A DNA stretch of 64,000 nucleotides, taken from assembly GCF_014654615.1 (NCBI RefSeq), contig NZ_BNBB01000001.1:186001-250000 (forward strand), given 5' to 3'. Both the position numbers and the translations under genes were made by a program. This document shows positions 48,098-58,000 of this stretch, piece by piece (the first letter of the stretch is position 1; every line of letters starts with the position of its first letter). The stretch is from Streptosporangium violaceochromogenes. GTDB lineage: Bacteria; Actinomycetota; Actinomycetes; Streptosporangiales; Streptosporangiaceae. The notes below the pieces were generated by a model. That model was not told where the DNA came from and searched no databases. It saw nothing but the letters and a program-made list of their open reading frames with translations.

Positions 48098-48263
48098 ATG
48101 CACGGCTTGCGCCTCGCCGGCCGCTCGTTCGAAGGCGCAAGCCGCACATGGAGGGGGTCGCGGACGGTGCTCCGTCCGTTACCCGACGTTAGGGGGGACG
48201 GCTTGCAGAACGCTTGCAAGGCGATGGCGGGCGCCCGCGCCGGCCGGACCGGCGCCCGGGACG

Positions 48264-49289
48264 TCAGCCGAAGAAGACCTCGGCCTCCCGGTAGCGCTCG
48301 ATCGGGACGGTCTTCAGCTCACGGGTGGCCTCGTCCAGGCCGGCCCTGACGATGTCGGTGCCGCGCAACGCGACCATGACGCCGAAGTCGCCCTCGTGGA
48401 CGGCGTCGATGGCGCCCAGGCCGAACCTGGTGGCCAGCACCCGGTCGAACGCCGTGGGCGTGCCGCCACGCTGGATGTGACCCAGCACCGTGGTGCGGGC
48501 CTCCTTGCCGGTCCGCTTCTCGATCTCCCCGGCCAGCGTCTCGCCGATGCCTCCGAGCCGGACGTGACCGAAGGAGTCGAGCTCGCCCGCCTGAAGGGCC
48601 ATCTGGCCCTCGATCGGGTGGGCGCCCTCGGCCACCACGACGATCGGCGCGTAGCGGGTCTTGAAGCGGGACTCGACGTAGGCGCAGACCCGGTCGATGT
48701 CGAAGGGCTTCTCCGGGATGAGGATGACGTTGGCGCCGCCGGCCATCCCGGCGTGAAGGGCGATCCAGCCCGCGTGGCGGCCCATGACCTCGCAGATCAG
48801 GGCGCGGTGGTGGGATTCGGCGGTGGTGTGGAGGCGGTCGATGGCCTCGGTGGCGATGTTGACGGCCGTGTCGAAGCCGAAGGTGTAGTCGGTGGCGTTG
48901 AGGTCGTTGTCGATCGTCTTCGGCACGCCGACGACCTTCACGTCCCGCTCGAAGAGCTGTTTGGCGACGCCGAGCGTGTCCTCCCCGCCGATGGCGATCA
49001 GGGCGTCGACACCGCTCGCCGCGAGGTTCTCCCTGATCTTCTCGACGCCCCCCTCGATCTTCATGGGGTTGGTTCGCGACGAGCCGAGGATGGTGCCGCC
49101 GCGCGGCAGGATGCCGCGCACGTTCCTGATGCCCAGCTGCACGGTGTCGCCCTCCAGGGGACCGCGCCAGCCGTCGCGGAACCCGACGAACTCGTGACCG
49201 TAGACGCTCACCCCCTTGCGCACGACGGCACGGATGACCGCGTTCAGGCCGGGGCAGTCACCGCCTCCGGTGAGCACTCCAATACGCAT
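48264..49289 (-). CDS. pfkA: 6-phosphofructokinase
   Basis: Phosphorylates fructose 6-phosphate. 341 residues: MRIGVLTGGGDCPGLNAVIRAVV, LGSSRTNPMK, AIGGEDTLGVAK, VGVPKTIDNDL and GRHAGWIALHAG. The phosphoryl-donor site reads GGED with PKTIDND, between the ATP type (GGDG/PGTIDN) and the PPi type (GGDD/PKTIDN); actinomycete enzymes with GGED are known to use ATP, which I favour. Divergent from glpK, sharing a 139-base region that contains a DasR-like site. Confidence 0.93.
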   Translation of the reverse strand: MRIGVLTGGGDCPGLNAVIRAVVRKGVSVYGHEFVGFRDGWRGPLEGDTVQLGIRNVRGILPRGGTILGSSRTNPMKIEGGVEKIRENLAASGVDALIAIGGEDTLGVAKQLFERDVKVVGVPKTIDNDLNATDYTFGFDTAVNIATEAIDRLHTTAESHHRALICEVMGRHAGWIALHAGMAGGANVILIPEKPFDIDRVCAYVESRFKTRYAPIVVVAEGAHPIEGQMALQAGELDSFGHVRLGGIGETLAGEIEKRTGKEARTTVLGHIQRGGTPTAFDRVLATRFGLGAIDAVHEGDFGVMVALRGTDIVRAGLDEATRELKTVPIERYREAEVFFG

Positions 49290-49399
49290 GGCATCCTCCG
49301 AATGGTGATCGCGGAACAAGACGTCAGACTGGAACGGGACGGGGACCGGCCACGGATCTTCGAACCGGTCCAACGCATTCTGCCCACAGACGAGGCCAG

Positions 49400-49411
49400 T
49401 GGTCTAGACCA
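49400..49411. promoter_or_regulatory. DasR-type operator (dre) between pfkA and glpK
   Basis: AGTGGTCTAGACCAAA holds the perfect 12-base palindrome TGGTCTAGACCA, the core of the known DasR-responsive element (consensus like ACTGGTCTAGACCACT). It lies immediately upstream of the glpK ribosome binding site, so bound repressor would block glpK transcription; pfkA could be affected too. DasR is a GntR regulator released by glucosamine phosphates. Confidence 0.72.
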
Positions 49412-49428
49412 AAATGAAGGAGTCCTCC

Positions 49429-50898
49429 ATGTCGGTTCTCGCCATCGACGCCGGAACGACCGGGGTCACCGCGCTCGTCGTGACCGAGGACGGCCGGGTC
49501 GACTCCCGGGGGTACCGGGAGTTCCCCCAGTACTTCCCCGAACCGGGCTGGGTGGAACACGTCCCGGAGGAAATCTGGCAGGCCACGCTCGCGGCCTGCC
49601 GCACCGCGCTGGACCGGGCCACCACCGCCCCGGTGTGCGTGGGGATCACCAACCAGCGCGAGACCGCCGTACTGTGGAACCCCGCCGGCCTCGCCGCGAC
49701 ACGCCCGGCGATCGTCTGGCAGGACCGCCGCACGGCGGGGATCTGCGCGCGGCTGCGCGAGGCGGGGCACGAGCCCAGGGTGGCCGAGCTGACGGGGCTG
49801 CGGCTCGACCCCTACTTCACCGCCACCAAACTCACCTGGCTGCGTGAGAACGACCCCCGCTCCTGGTCGGCGGTGACCTCGGGGAAGGCCGTCGTGGGCA
49901 CCGTGGACTCCTACCTGGTGGCGCGGCTGACCGCGGGGGCCCGGCACGTCACCGACCCCTCCAACGCCTCCCGGACGCTGCTGTACGACCTGCGGGCGCG
50001 CGGGTGGTCGGCGGAGCTGTGCGAGCTCTTCGGCGTGCCGATGAGCGCCCTGCCGGAGATCGTGCCCAACCACGGGCGGATCGGCCGGACCGACCCGGCC
50101 GCCTTCCTCGGCCTGGACCTGCCGATCGGCGGCATGGCCGGCGACCAGCAGGCCGCGCTGTTCGGCCAGAGCTGCTTCTCCCCCGGCGACGTCAAGTGCA
50201 CCTACGGCACGGGCTCCTTCGTCCTGATCAACACCGGCACCACGCCCGTCCGCTCCGACGCCGGGCTGCTGACCACGGTGGCCTGGCAGGACCCGTCGGG
50301 GGAGGTCGTCTACGCCCTGGAGGGGGCGATCTTCGTCACCGGCGCCGCCGTGCAGTGGCTGCGCGACGGGCTCGGGCTGATCAACAGCGCGCCGGAGTCG
50401 GAGGCCCTGGCCCGGACGGTTCCCGACAGCGGCGGCGTGGTGTTCGTGCCGGCCCTGACCGGGCTCGGCGCCCCGCACTGGGACCCCGGCGCCCGGGGGG
50501 CCGTCCTCGGCATCACCCGGGGGACCACCCGCGCCCACCTGGTCCGCGCGACGCTGGAGGCGATCGCGTTCGAGGTGCGCGACGTCGTGGAGGTCATGAC
50601 GGGCGCGGCCGGGCTGAAGGTGCCCGTGCTGAAGGCGGACGGCGGAGCCAGCGGCAACGACCTGCTCATGCAGGTGCAGGCCGACCAGCTCGGCACGCCC
50701 GTCGAACGGCCGGTGATCCGGGAGACCACCGCGCTGGGGGCGGCCTTCCTCGCCGGGCTCGGAACCGGTCTGTGGTCCTCCCCCGGCGAGTTGCGCGCGA
50801 CCTGGAGCCTGGAGCGGCGCTTCGAGCCCGCCGGTCAGGACGGCGCGGCGTACGCCCGCTGGCTGAAGGCGGTGGAGCGGGCGCGCTCGTGGGTGTAG
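49429..50898 (+). CDS. glpK: Glycerol kinase-like FGGY carbohydrate kinase
   Basis: 489 residues of the FGGY family: VLAIDAGTTGVTALVV (ATP), ITNQRETAVLWNPAG, AIVWQDRRTAGIC, GMAGDQQAALFGQSCFSPGDVKCTYGTGSF and LKADGGASGNDLLMQVQADQL are glycerol-kinase-like. ATG at 49429 follows AAGGAG with a 7-base gap; an upstream ATG at 49414 overlaps that site. No glpF or glpD is nearby, so glycerol is the likely but not proven substrate. The 3' end overlaps the convergent lipoprotein gene by 64 bases. Confidence 0.88.
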   Translation: MSVLAIDAGTTGVTALVVTEDGRVDSRGYREFPQYFPEPGWVEHVPEEIWQATLAACRTALDRATTAPVCVGITNQRETAVLWNPAGLAATRPAIVWQDRRTAGICARLREAGHEPRVAELTGLRLDPYFTATKLTWLRENDPRSWSAVTSGKAVVGTVDSYLVARLTAGARHVTDPSNASRTLLYDLRARGWSAELCELFGVPMSALPEIVPNHGRIGRTDPAAFLGLDLPIGGMAGDQQAALFGQSCFSPGDVKCTYGTGSFVLINTGTTPVRSDAGLLTTVAWQDPSGEVVYALEGAIFVTGAAVQWLRDGLGLINSAPESEALARTVPDSGGVVFVPALTGLGAPHWDPGARGAVLGITRGTTRAHLVRATLEAIAFEVRDVVEVMTGAAGLKVPVLKADGGASGNDLLMQVQADQLGTPVERPVIRETTALGAAFLAGLGTGLWSSPGELRATWSLERRFEPAGQDGAAYARWLKAVERARSWV

Positions 50899-52499
50899 TG
50901 CCGCCGGTGGCGGCGGTCGTGCCGGTGGGCCTTGAAGGGGCCGGCCAGCCCCAGGGAGGCGAGGTTGTCGTGGGCCGGGTGCCTCCGGGCGGCGGGGCCG
51001 GCGGCGAAGGCGCGCAGGACGTTCGTCGTGGCCCGGCGAACGAAGGCCCCCGCCCGGTCGGTGACGCCGTGGCCGCAGCGGGAGCCCCGCATCGCGCACA
51101 CCCAGCGCATCGTGCCCGAGCTGAACACCCCGGCGCCGCTGGGCGCGGTGTAGTAGGCGCTGTGGGCGATCGTGGCCCTGCCGGCGCAGTCGACCGGGGA
51201 GACCGAAAGGACCTCCATCGGCCGGGGCACGCCCGGAAGGACCTCGTCGGTCTCCACCCCGGCCAGGCCCGGGAAGGTCGTGCCACGCCGTACCTCGGTC
51301 CCCTCGAAGATCCAGCTGCGGGGGCGGTGCACCACGTAGGCGGCCTCGGCGGGGAAACAGGTGTACATCGGGCCGGTCAACGTCTTCTCCGGCTCGCTCT
51401 CACGCCACCGGTCGGTCGTCGGGTCCACGGTCCCGTCCTTGTGGCAGACGACCAGGCGGTCGCGGCCCAGCGGGGTCGCGGCGAAGCGGATCCGCCAGTA
51501 GACGGCGTTGGCCCCGAGGAAGGCGATGTTGGTCCCGTGGTCCCTGGCCGCCTCGACGGTGCGGCGCATGCGCGCCGACCAGTACTCGTCGTGTCCCAGG
51601 GAGACCAGCCCCCGGGCGCCGTCGAGGATGTGCGGGTCGCGCTCCAGCTCCAGGTTCGTGATGTAGGCGAGCGGGACGCCGCTGTGCTCGGCGACCTCGA
51701 TCGCGTCGCGCTCCAGGTCCAGGAAGATCCGGGCTCCGGAGGTGTCGTAGGGCCGGTCGAAGCTGACGGCGTGGGACCTGTCCTCGAACCCGCCGGGGCC
51801 CAGGTAGAGGCTGCGGCCGCCCCACAGGTTGTAGGCCTGCCAGGTGGTGACCGCGTTGACGACGACCAGGCGGCCCAGGGTCGAGGCGGACCGGACGGTG
51901 ATGGGAACGTAGCGGCTCCCCCCGCTGGAGGCCTCCAGGCGCAGCAGGTAGGAGCCCTCCGGCCAGCCGGCGGTGTCCACCGCCGGACCGGGCCGCCAGT
52001 GGGCGGCCGTCACCGTCCGGGCCCGGCCGGCCACCCTGAAGGGGGCCTGCCGCCGGCCGGGCAGCTCACCCGACACCCAGACCTGCCGGGCGCCGGCCCC
52101 GCCGTACCACCCCACCCGGAAGGCCCTGACGGTGTAACGGCCGGCCGTGGTCGAGACGTACAGCCGGAACGACTCCCCCGGCAGCACGCTCGCCCGGTCG
52201 GCGAACCCCTCGATCTCGTGCTCGGCCCCCCGGCGGGCCAGCCGCCAGAGCGGGTCGCCGGGTCTGGCGTTCTCGGCCGTGGTGGCGTTTCCCCGGGCGC
52301 CCGCGGAGGGCGCGCCCGGCGCCCCGGCGCCCCCCGGAGGGGCGGAGGACGACCACGGAGCGGGCTGGCCCGAGGGAGAGGGGACCGGCGTGGACAGGCC
52401 GGGAGCGCGGTCGGCCGCGACGGCGCATCCCGCGAGCAGCGCGGCGGTCACCAGCGTGACCGCCAGATGCGTGGACGCTCGGAACATACGCACCAGCAT
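50835..52499 (-). CDS. Secreted lipoprotein with N,N-dimethylformamidase large-subunit-like domain
   Basis: About 554 residues. Lipoprotein signal (TLVTAALLAGC, with the lipobox Cys), a Pro/Ser/Ala linker, then an N-terminal beta domain (GESFRLYVSTTAGRYTVRAFRVGWYGG) and the domain typical of the dimethylformamidase beta-subunit family (VNAVTTWQAYNLWGGRSLYL, SFDRPYD, VSLGHDEYWSARMRRTVEAARDHGTNIAFLGANAVYWRIRF). The substrate is unknown; most relatives are exported proteins of unknown role. ATG at 52499; 52487 is an alternative. Confidence 0.82.
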   Translation of the reverse strand: MLVRMFRASTHLAVTLVTAALLAGCAVAADRAPGLSTPVPSPSGQPAPWSSSAPPGGAGAPGAPSAGARGNATTAENARPGDPLWRLARRGAEHEIEGFADRASVLPGESFRLYVSTTAGRYTVRAFRVGWYGGAGARQVWVSGELPGRRQAPFRVAGRARTVTAAHWRPGPAVDTAGWPEGSYLLRLEASSGGSRYVPITVRSASTLGRLVVVNAVTTWQAYNLWGGRSLYLGPGGFEDRSHAVSFDRPYDTSGARIFLDLERDAIEVAEHSGVPLAYITNLELERDPHILDGARGLVSLGHDEYWSARMRRTVEAARDHGTNIAFLGANAVYWRIRFAATPLGRDRLVVCHKDGTVDPTTDRWRESEPEKTLTGPMYTCFPAEAAYVVHRPRSWIFEGTEVRRGTTFPGLAGVETDEVLPGVPRPMEVLSVSPVDCAGRATIAHSAYYTAPSGAGVFSSGTMRWVCAMRGSRCGHGVTDRAGAFVRRATTNVLRAFAAGPAARRHPAHDNLASLGLAGPFKAHRHDRRHRRHYTHERARSTAFSQRAYAAPS

Positions 52500-52589
52500 G
52501 ACCGCGCCCGGCCCCCGCCACCCGCGACTCACCCGCGCCTCACCTGCGACTTTGCCGGTTCCTGGCCTCCGGAAAGGATCATGAACCTC

Positions 52590-53549
52590 TCAGGGGAGAA
52601 GCAGCACGCACGAGGGGGTGCCGATCGCCAACCCCGCCGCCCCCGGCCGGGGGACACCGCCTTCGAGCTCCAGGACGGCGACGCCGCACGAGCGCTGGTT
52701 GGCGACGTACATCCGGCCGTCGGCGACCGCGAAGTGCCGGGGCCGGCACCCGCCGCAGGCGACCTCCGCCACCGGTTCCAGGGTCACCGGGGAGAACACC
52801 GAGATCGTGCCGGGCCCCCGGTTGGCGACGTAGACCAGCCCGCCGGACACCTCCAGGTGCGAGGGCCGGTTGCCCTCCCCCGCGCCGGTGGCGACGGCCC
52901 GCAGCTCACGCCAGCCGTCGTCGTAGACCCGGACCGTGCCGTCCAGCCCCCCCAGCACGTACCAGTGGTCGGCGTGCCGGGCCACGCGCCGGGGGCCCAC
53001 GCCGGGGGCGAGCCGTACCGGGCCCTCCGGGTGCGGCCGCACCCCCTTGCCGTCCTCCCCGTCCTTCCCCGTCAGATAGCGGCGGATCTCACCGGCACCC
53101 GGATCGGGCACGTACAGCACGCCGTCGGGGCCGAAGACCGCCTGGTGGGCGTGGGACCCGGCCCGGTGGGGGAAGGTCCACACCTCGGCGGCGGGCAGGC
53201 CGGAGGCGTCGAGCCGGTGCAGGGTCACCGTGCCGTCGCCGTAGTTGGCCACCGCCAGCAGGCCGCCCGCCGGGTCCACCGCCAGGTGGCGGGGGAAGGA
53301 GCCGCCGCTGGGCCGCTGGGCCAGCGGGACGGGGGCGCCCGCGCCCCGGGCGAAGGTGCCGACCGTGCCGCGCCGGGTCTCCCCCACGGCGTACAGCACC
53401 GGCAGACGGGGGTGGGCGGCGAGGAACGAGGGGCCGAAGGCCGGCGTGTCGCCGAGCCGCGCGAGGCTTCCCAGCTCCACCGCGGCGATCCCGACGGCGG
53501 ATCCTCCGGTGTCGGGGGTGTACCCGCCGATGTACGCGACCTCAGCCAT
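52590..53549 (-). CDS. Beta-propeller lactonase (Pgl/YbhE-like)
   Basis: 319 residues resembling seven-bladed 6-phosphogluconolactonase-like propellers: AEVAYIGGYTPDTGGSAVGIAAVE, PRHLAVDPAGGLLAVANYGDGTV, HAHQAVFGPDGVLYVPDPGAGEIRRY, RPSHLEVSGGLVYVANRGPGTISVF and RPRHFAVADGRMYVANQRSCGVAV. ATG at 53549 follows AGGAG. No signal peptide. The substrate (6-phosphogluconolactone or another lactone) is not certain; no pentose-phosphate gene is nearby. Confidence 0.82.
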   Translation of the reverse strand: MAEVAYIGGYTPDTGGSAVGIAAVELGSLARLGDTPAFGPSFLAAHPRLPVLYAVGETRRGTVGTFARGAGAPVPLAQRPSGGSFPRHLAVDPAGGLLAVANYGDGTVTLHRLDASGLPAAEVWTFPHRAGSHAHQAVFGPDGVLYVPDPGAGEIRRYLTGKDGEDGKGVRPHPEGPVRLAPGVGPRRVARHADHWYVLGGLDGTVRVYDDGWRELRAVATGAGEGNRPSHLEVSGGLVYVANRGPGTISVFSPVTLEPVAEVACGGCRPRHFAVADGRMYVANQRSCGVAVLELEGGVPRPGAAGLAIGTPSCVLLLP

Positions 53550-53666
53550 CGTGCTCCTGTCATCCGTCCGCGACCGATCTGCGAACTTAGCGCAGTCACG
53601 CGCAGGTCGTTCACCGGCCTTCATGAGCCCGGCCGCGCGCCCCCGCCGGCAGGGACGGCCTCGGGG

Positions 53667-54812
53667 TCAGCTCCGGAACGGGCCCGTGACCTCGTAGGTG
53701 ACGCCGTCCGTTCCCCCCGCGTCCCCCCGGGCGCCGCGCTGGGAGGAGAAGTACAGGCGGCGGCCGTCCGGGGAGAAGGCCGGGCCGGTGATCTCCGAGC
53801 GGGGGTGGCCGTCGACCCTCAGGAAGGGGAGCACCGTCCGGCCGGGGGTGATCAGGTTGATCTCCATGTCGCCCCCGTCCTCGGCGACGTAGAGATCGCC
53901 GGAGGGGGTGCCGGTGAGGTTGTCCACCCCGTTCAGCGGGGCGGCGGCGTCGTAGACGACCTCCAGGCGCGCCCTCTCCGCGTCGTAGCCCCAGACCCGG
54001 TTGTCCCCCTTGGTGGTGAAGAAACAGACTCCGCCCGCGTAGTGGCAGCCCTCTCCCCCGTCGAAGCGCCGGGCGGCGCCCACCTGGTGGCGGGTCGCGC
54101 CCGGCCGCGCCGAGGGGTCGGGCACCCGCCGCCAGGTCACGGCGCCGGCCCCGGGAGCCGGGCAGAGCACCTCCAGCCGCCCGGCCGCCAGGTCACCCCA
54201 GTGGTCGGGCACGAACCGGTAGAAGCAGCCGTCCGGCTCGTCCTCGGTCAGATAGACCACCCGCCGGACCGGGTCGCAGGCGGCGGCCTCGTGCCGGAAC
54301 CGGCCCATGGCCGGGCGCGGCGTCGCGGGCCGCACGCCGTACGGATCGCACTCGAAGACCCGCCCGCGGGTGACCTCCTCACACGACAGCCAGGTGTTCC
54401 AGGGGGTGGCGCCGCCGGCGCAGTTGCGGTCGGTGCCCGACAGGATGCGGTAGGCGCCCCGGACGACCGCATCCGGCCCGAACCTGATCGCCCCGGCGCC
54501 GCCGAGCAGCGGGACCTCCGAGTTGGACACGTAGATCCAGCCGTCGCCGTCGGAAAAGCAGGCGCCCCCGTCGGGGGCCGGATGCCACGGCGCCCCGCCG
54601 ACCCGCCGGCCGCTGCGGGCGACGACCCTGCCGGTGAACCCCGCGGGCAGCGCGAGCCCGCCGGGACCGGGCGGGCCGGGCGCGCCGTAGGGGCCGCCAC
54701 GGGCGGCGAAAGGGCCGCGGGCGGCGGGGCGGGCGACGCCGCGCCAGAGCGACCCGGCGAAGGCCGTCGCGGCGGCCAGCCCTCCGGCGCGTACGAACGT
54801 TCGGCGAAGCAT
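53667..54812 (-). CDS. PhoX/DUF839-like secreted protein (Tat signal)
   Basis: 381 residues. Twin-arginine signal (LRRTFVRAGGLAAATAFAG), then a propeller-like domain with WNTWLSCEEVTRGRVFECDPYG, GRFRHEAAACDPVRRVVYLTEDEPDGCFYRFVP, VCFFTTKGDNRVWGYD, DNLTGTPSGDLYVAEDGGDMEINL and EITGPAFSPDGRRLYFSSQRG, the core of the PhoX alkaline phosphatase/DUF839 family. It is shorter than classical PhoX, so phosphatase activity is unproven. ATG at 54812 behind GAGGAG. Confidence 0.85.
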   Translation of the reverse strand: MLRRTFVRAGGLAAATAFAGSLWRGVARPAARGPFAARGGPYGAPGPPGPGGLALPAGFTGRVVARSGRRVGGAPWHPAPDGGACFSDGDGWIYVSNSEVPLLGGAGAIRFGPDAVVRGAYRILSGTDRNCAGGATPWNTWLSCEEVTRGRVFECDPYGVRPATPRPAMGRFRHEAAACDPVRRVVYLTEDEPDGCFYRFVPDHWGDLAAGRLEVLCPAPGAGAVTWRRVPDPSARPGATRHQVGAARRFDGGEGCHYAGGVCFFTTKGDNRVWGYDAERARLEVVYDAAAPLNGVDNLTGTPSGDLYVAEDGGDMEINLITPGRTVLPFLRVDGHPRSEITGPAFSPDGRRLYFSSQRGARGDAGGTDGVTYEVTGPFRS

Positions 54813-55010
54813 GACGTCTCCTCGTTGCCCTCCCGGTACGGGGCACGCTGACACGCCCCGCGGGAACAGGGCGACCCGCCGGGCCCAAACTTTACGGAAA
54901 CCCGAGAGCAAACGTCGCCCAAAACAAGTCGCCCCGCCGCCAAGATCCCCGCATCGCGCGGGCGGTCGGGTCCACAGTGGGACCACGTCGTCGTCCGGCC
55001 GGGAGCACCG

Positions 55011-58000
55011 TTGAGCGAGGGACTCGCTTTCGCCAAACCGATCTTCGAGGCCGCCCCCCGGGTGGGCGCCCGCAGAGCCCTGGTCTTCCTCGACACCCCC
55101 TCGCCCGCCCTCTCGCCCGCCACCGGGCCCGCCGCCGCGCCCTCCCCGGACGCGCGCCTGGCGAGCGCGCTGCTCGCCGAGGGCTTCACCGTCGACGCGG
55201 GGCACGGCCGGGGGGCCGACGCCGACGCCGAGCGGGTGTGGGAGTTCCTGCGCTCGGCCCGGGAGCGGGACCTGCTGGTGATCCGCCTGCCGGCCGACGA
55301 CTGCTGGACCCCCGGACGGCTCGGGGCGCTGATCGGCGCGTTCGGCCGCCAGGCCGGCGAGTCGCCGGCCGCGGCCGTACTGCTGATCGTGGACTTCGGC
55401 TGGAGCGCGCTGAACGACTCCGCGGCGCCGCTGCGGCAGCTGGCCGTCCCCGGGGAGCCCCGGGTGGCCGCCGCGGCCCTCACCTTGACGCTGCGGTTCG
55501 ACGACGGGCCCCCGGGGCCGGTACGCAGCCTGACCGACGTCCTCGCCGAGGGCCTGGCGACCGGGGGCGCCGACCTGGACGGCGACGGGGTGACCACCGT
55601 CGGCGAGCTGCACGCCTACGCGCTTCGCCACTACGCCTCCGTCTCCGCCGCCCGCGTCCCCCTCCTGATCGCCTACGGCGCCGCCGCCGACGTCCCCCTG
55701 ACCCCGCGCCGGGACCTGTCCACTCCTCCCCCGCCCGCCCTCGCCCGGGCCGTGGCCCGGCTGGGCGAGGTCACCCCTCCGTCGTCGGGCGTCGAGATCG
55801 TCCGGCGGATCTACGAGCTGCACCTGAGCGAGACGGCCAGGGAGCTGCTGCGCCGGGGCTCGCTGCTGGACGAGGACGAATCCGTCGAGGAGGTCTTCGG
55901 CGACGCCTCCGAGCTGCGGGAGTGGGGGCTGCTCGGGGAGGGCACCACGTTCGCCCACCCGGACGTGCGGGCCTTCGGCTACGCGCGGCTGTCGGCCGCC
56001 GAGAGCGCCAGGACCTCCGCCCTGCTGCGGCGCAGGCGGGCCGGATCGCGGGCCGTACAGCCCAGGGCCCGGCTCACCGCCGACCGGTGGACCACCGACG
56101 ACCGGCTCGGGCACCGGATCCACGCCGAGGCCATCGCCGCGTTCATCCGCCACCCCGAGACGCGCCCGCCGCTCACGATCGGCGTCAAGGGCCCGTGGGG
56201 CGCCGGCAAGACCTCCCTGATGCGGATGATCCAGGACCTGCTGGACCCGGGGGCCTCGGCGGGCGCCGCCGCCGAGATCCACCTGCCCGGCTCGCGGCGG
56301 GAGGGGAGCCCGACCAACGCCGAGGTACTGGCCCGGGCCCGTCACCCCGCGGGAGGAGCCGCGGGCCCGGTGCCCGACCCCCCGTGGGCGGGGCGTGCCG
56401 GCTGGAGGCCGACCGTCTGGTTCAACCCGTGGATGTACCAGAACGGCGAGCAGGTCTGGGCCGGGCTCGCCCACGAGATCATCGGCCAGATCACCGGCCG
56501 GCTGCCCCGCGCCGAGCGGGAGCGGTTCTGGCTGGAGCTCAACCTGGCCAGAATCGACCGGGAGGCGGTCCGCCGCCGCGCCTACCAGCTGGCGATGACC
56601 CGGCTGGCCCCGCTCGTCCTCGGCCTGGTGGCAACGCTGGTTCTCACCGGGGCCGCGCTCGCCGCCTCCGCGCTGCTGCCCGCCGTCGGCGGCCTCCTGC
56701 GCGACACCGCGGCGGCCGTCGGCTCGGCGGGCTCGGTGGCCATGGTGGGTGCCGGTGCCGTACGGCTGGCGAGGTTCTTCGGCGAGTCGGCGAGCAGCGC
56801 CTTCTCCTCCCTGGTCAAGCAGCCCGACCTGCTCGCGCGGGAGATCGCCGACGGGCTGGCGGGCGACATGGCCGCGGGTCCCGGCTACCGGTCCAGGACC
56901 GGCTTTCTGCACCTGGTCCAGACCGACATGCGGCACGTGCTCGGCCTGGTCGCCACCGAGGAACGGCCGCTGGTGGTGTTCGTGGACGACCTGGACCGGT
57001 GCTCACCGGGAACGGTGGCGCAGGTCATCGAGGCGATCAACCTGTTTCTGGCGGGTGAGTTCCCCAACTGTGTGTTCGTGCTGGCCATGGAGCCGGAGGT
57101 GGTCGTCGCGCACGTGGAGGCCGCCTACCGGGACCTTGCCGAGACGCTGCCGGACGGCGGGCGGTCCGGGCTGGGCTGGCGGTTCCTGGAGAAGATCGTT
57201 CAGCTGCCGCTGAGCGTGCCGCTGCTCGACGACGCCGACCGGCTGCCCGCCTTCGTACGGACCCTGCTGGACATGCCCGGCTCCTGCCCGCCCTCCGCGC
57301 GGCCCGGGGACTCCGCACGGTCTGAGGACTCCGCACGGCCCGGGGACTCCGCCGTCTCCCCGCCGCGCGCACCGGCCGGCACGCCGGCCGCCGTCTCCCC
57401 GCACGGTCCGGCGGCCTCACCGGACCCGGTGCGGGTGAGCGTGCTGGAGGCGGCGATCCGCGCCCTGAGGCCCACGGCCGCGACCCTGGACGAGGCGGCG
57501 AGGCTGGCCCAGGAGTCCCTGGACGCCGGAGGGCCGGACCTGATCGGCGGGCTGTCCTCGGCGACGCGCGAGGCCGCCGACCGGGTGTTCGACGACCTCT
57601 ACAGCGACGAGCGGGCCTGGCGGGCCATCGCGTCCGTCCTGCCGTCGCTGACGTTCTTCAACCCCCGCCAGATCAAGCGTTACGTCAACGTCTTCCGCCT
57701 CTACTCCTTCCTGGTCCACCGGCGCGCCCTCGCCGGGGCGCCTCCCGCCTCCGACGCCGAGGTGGCCAAGCTCGCGGCCCTGACCGTCCACTGGCCGCAT
57801 CTGCTGTCGCTGCTGGTGCTGGAGACCGGCGGGACGACCGTGCTGCGCACCCTCGAACAGGCCGCGGGCACGGCCGACGACCGGATCTGGGAGCGGGCCG
57901 TCCACGACGCGGGCCTGACCGCCCCCGCCGCCGACACCGCCCACCTCGCCGCCCTGCGCCCCCTGCTCTCCTCCCCCCACCCCATCGCCGGCCTCGCCCG

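Noticed and set aside
50004..54851. A 1615-codon open frame on the plus strand across glpK and three minus-strand genes
   Set aside because: It is antisense or out of frame to four well-supported genes, made of Arg/Gly/Pro-rich low-complexity sequence, and shows no domain. It is a by-product of high GC.
53667..56936. A 1089-codon minus-strand frame running through the KAP gene into the PhoX-like gene
   Set aside because: Only its last 381 codons (from the Tat-signal ATG at 54812) look like protein; the rest is antisense to the KAP gene.
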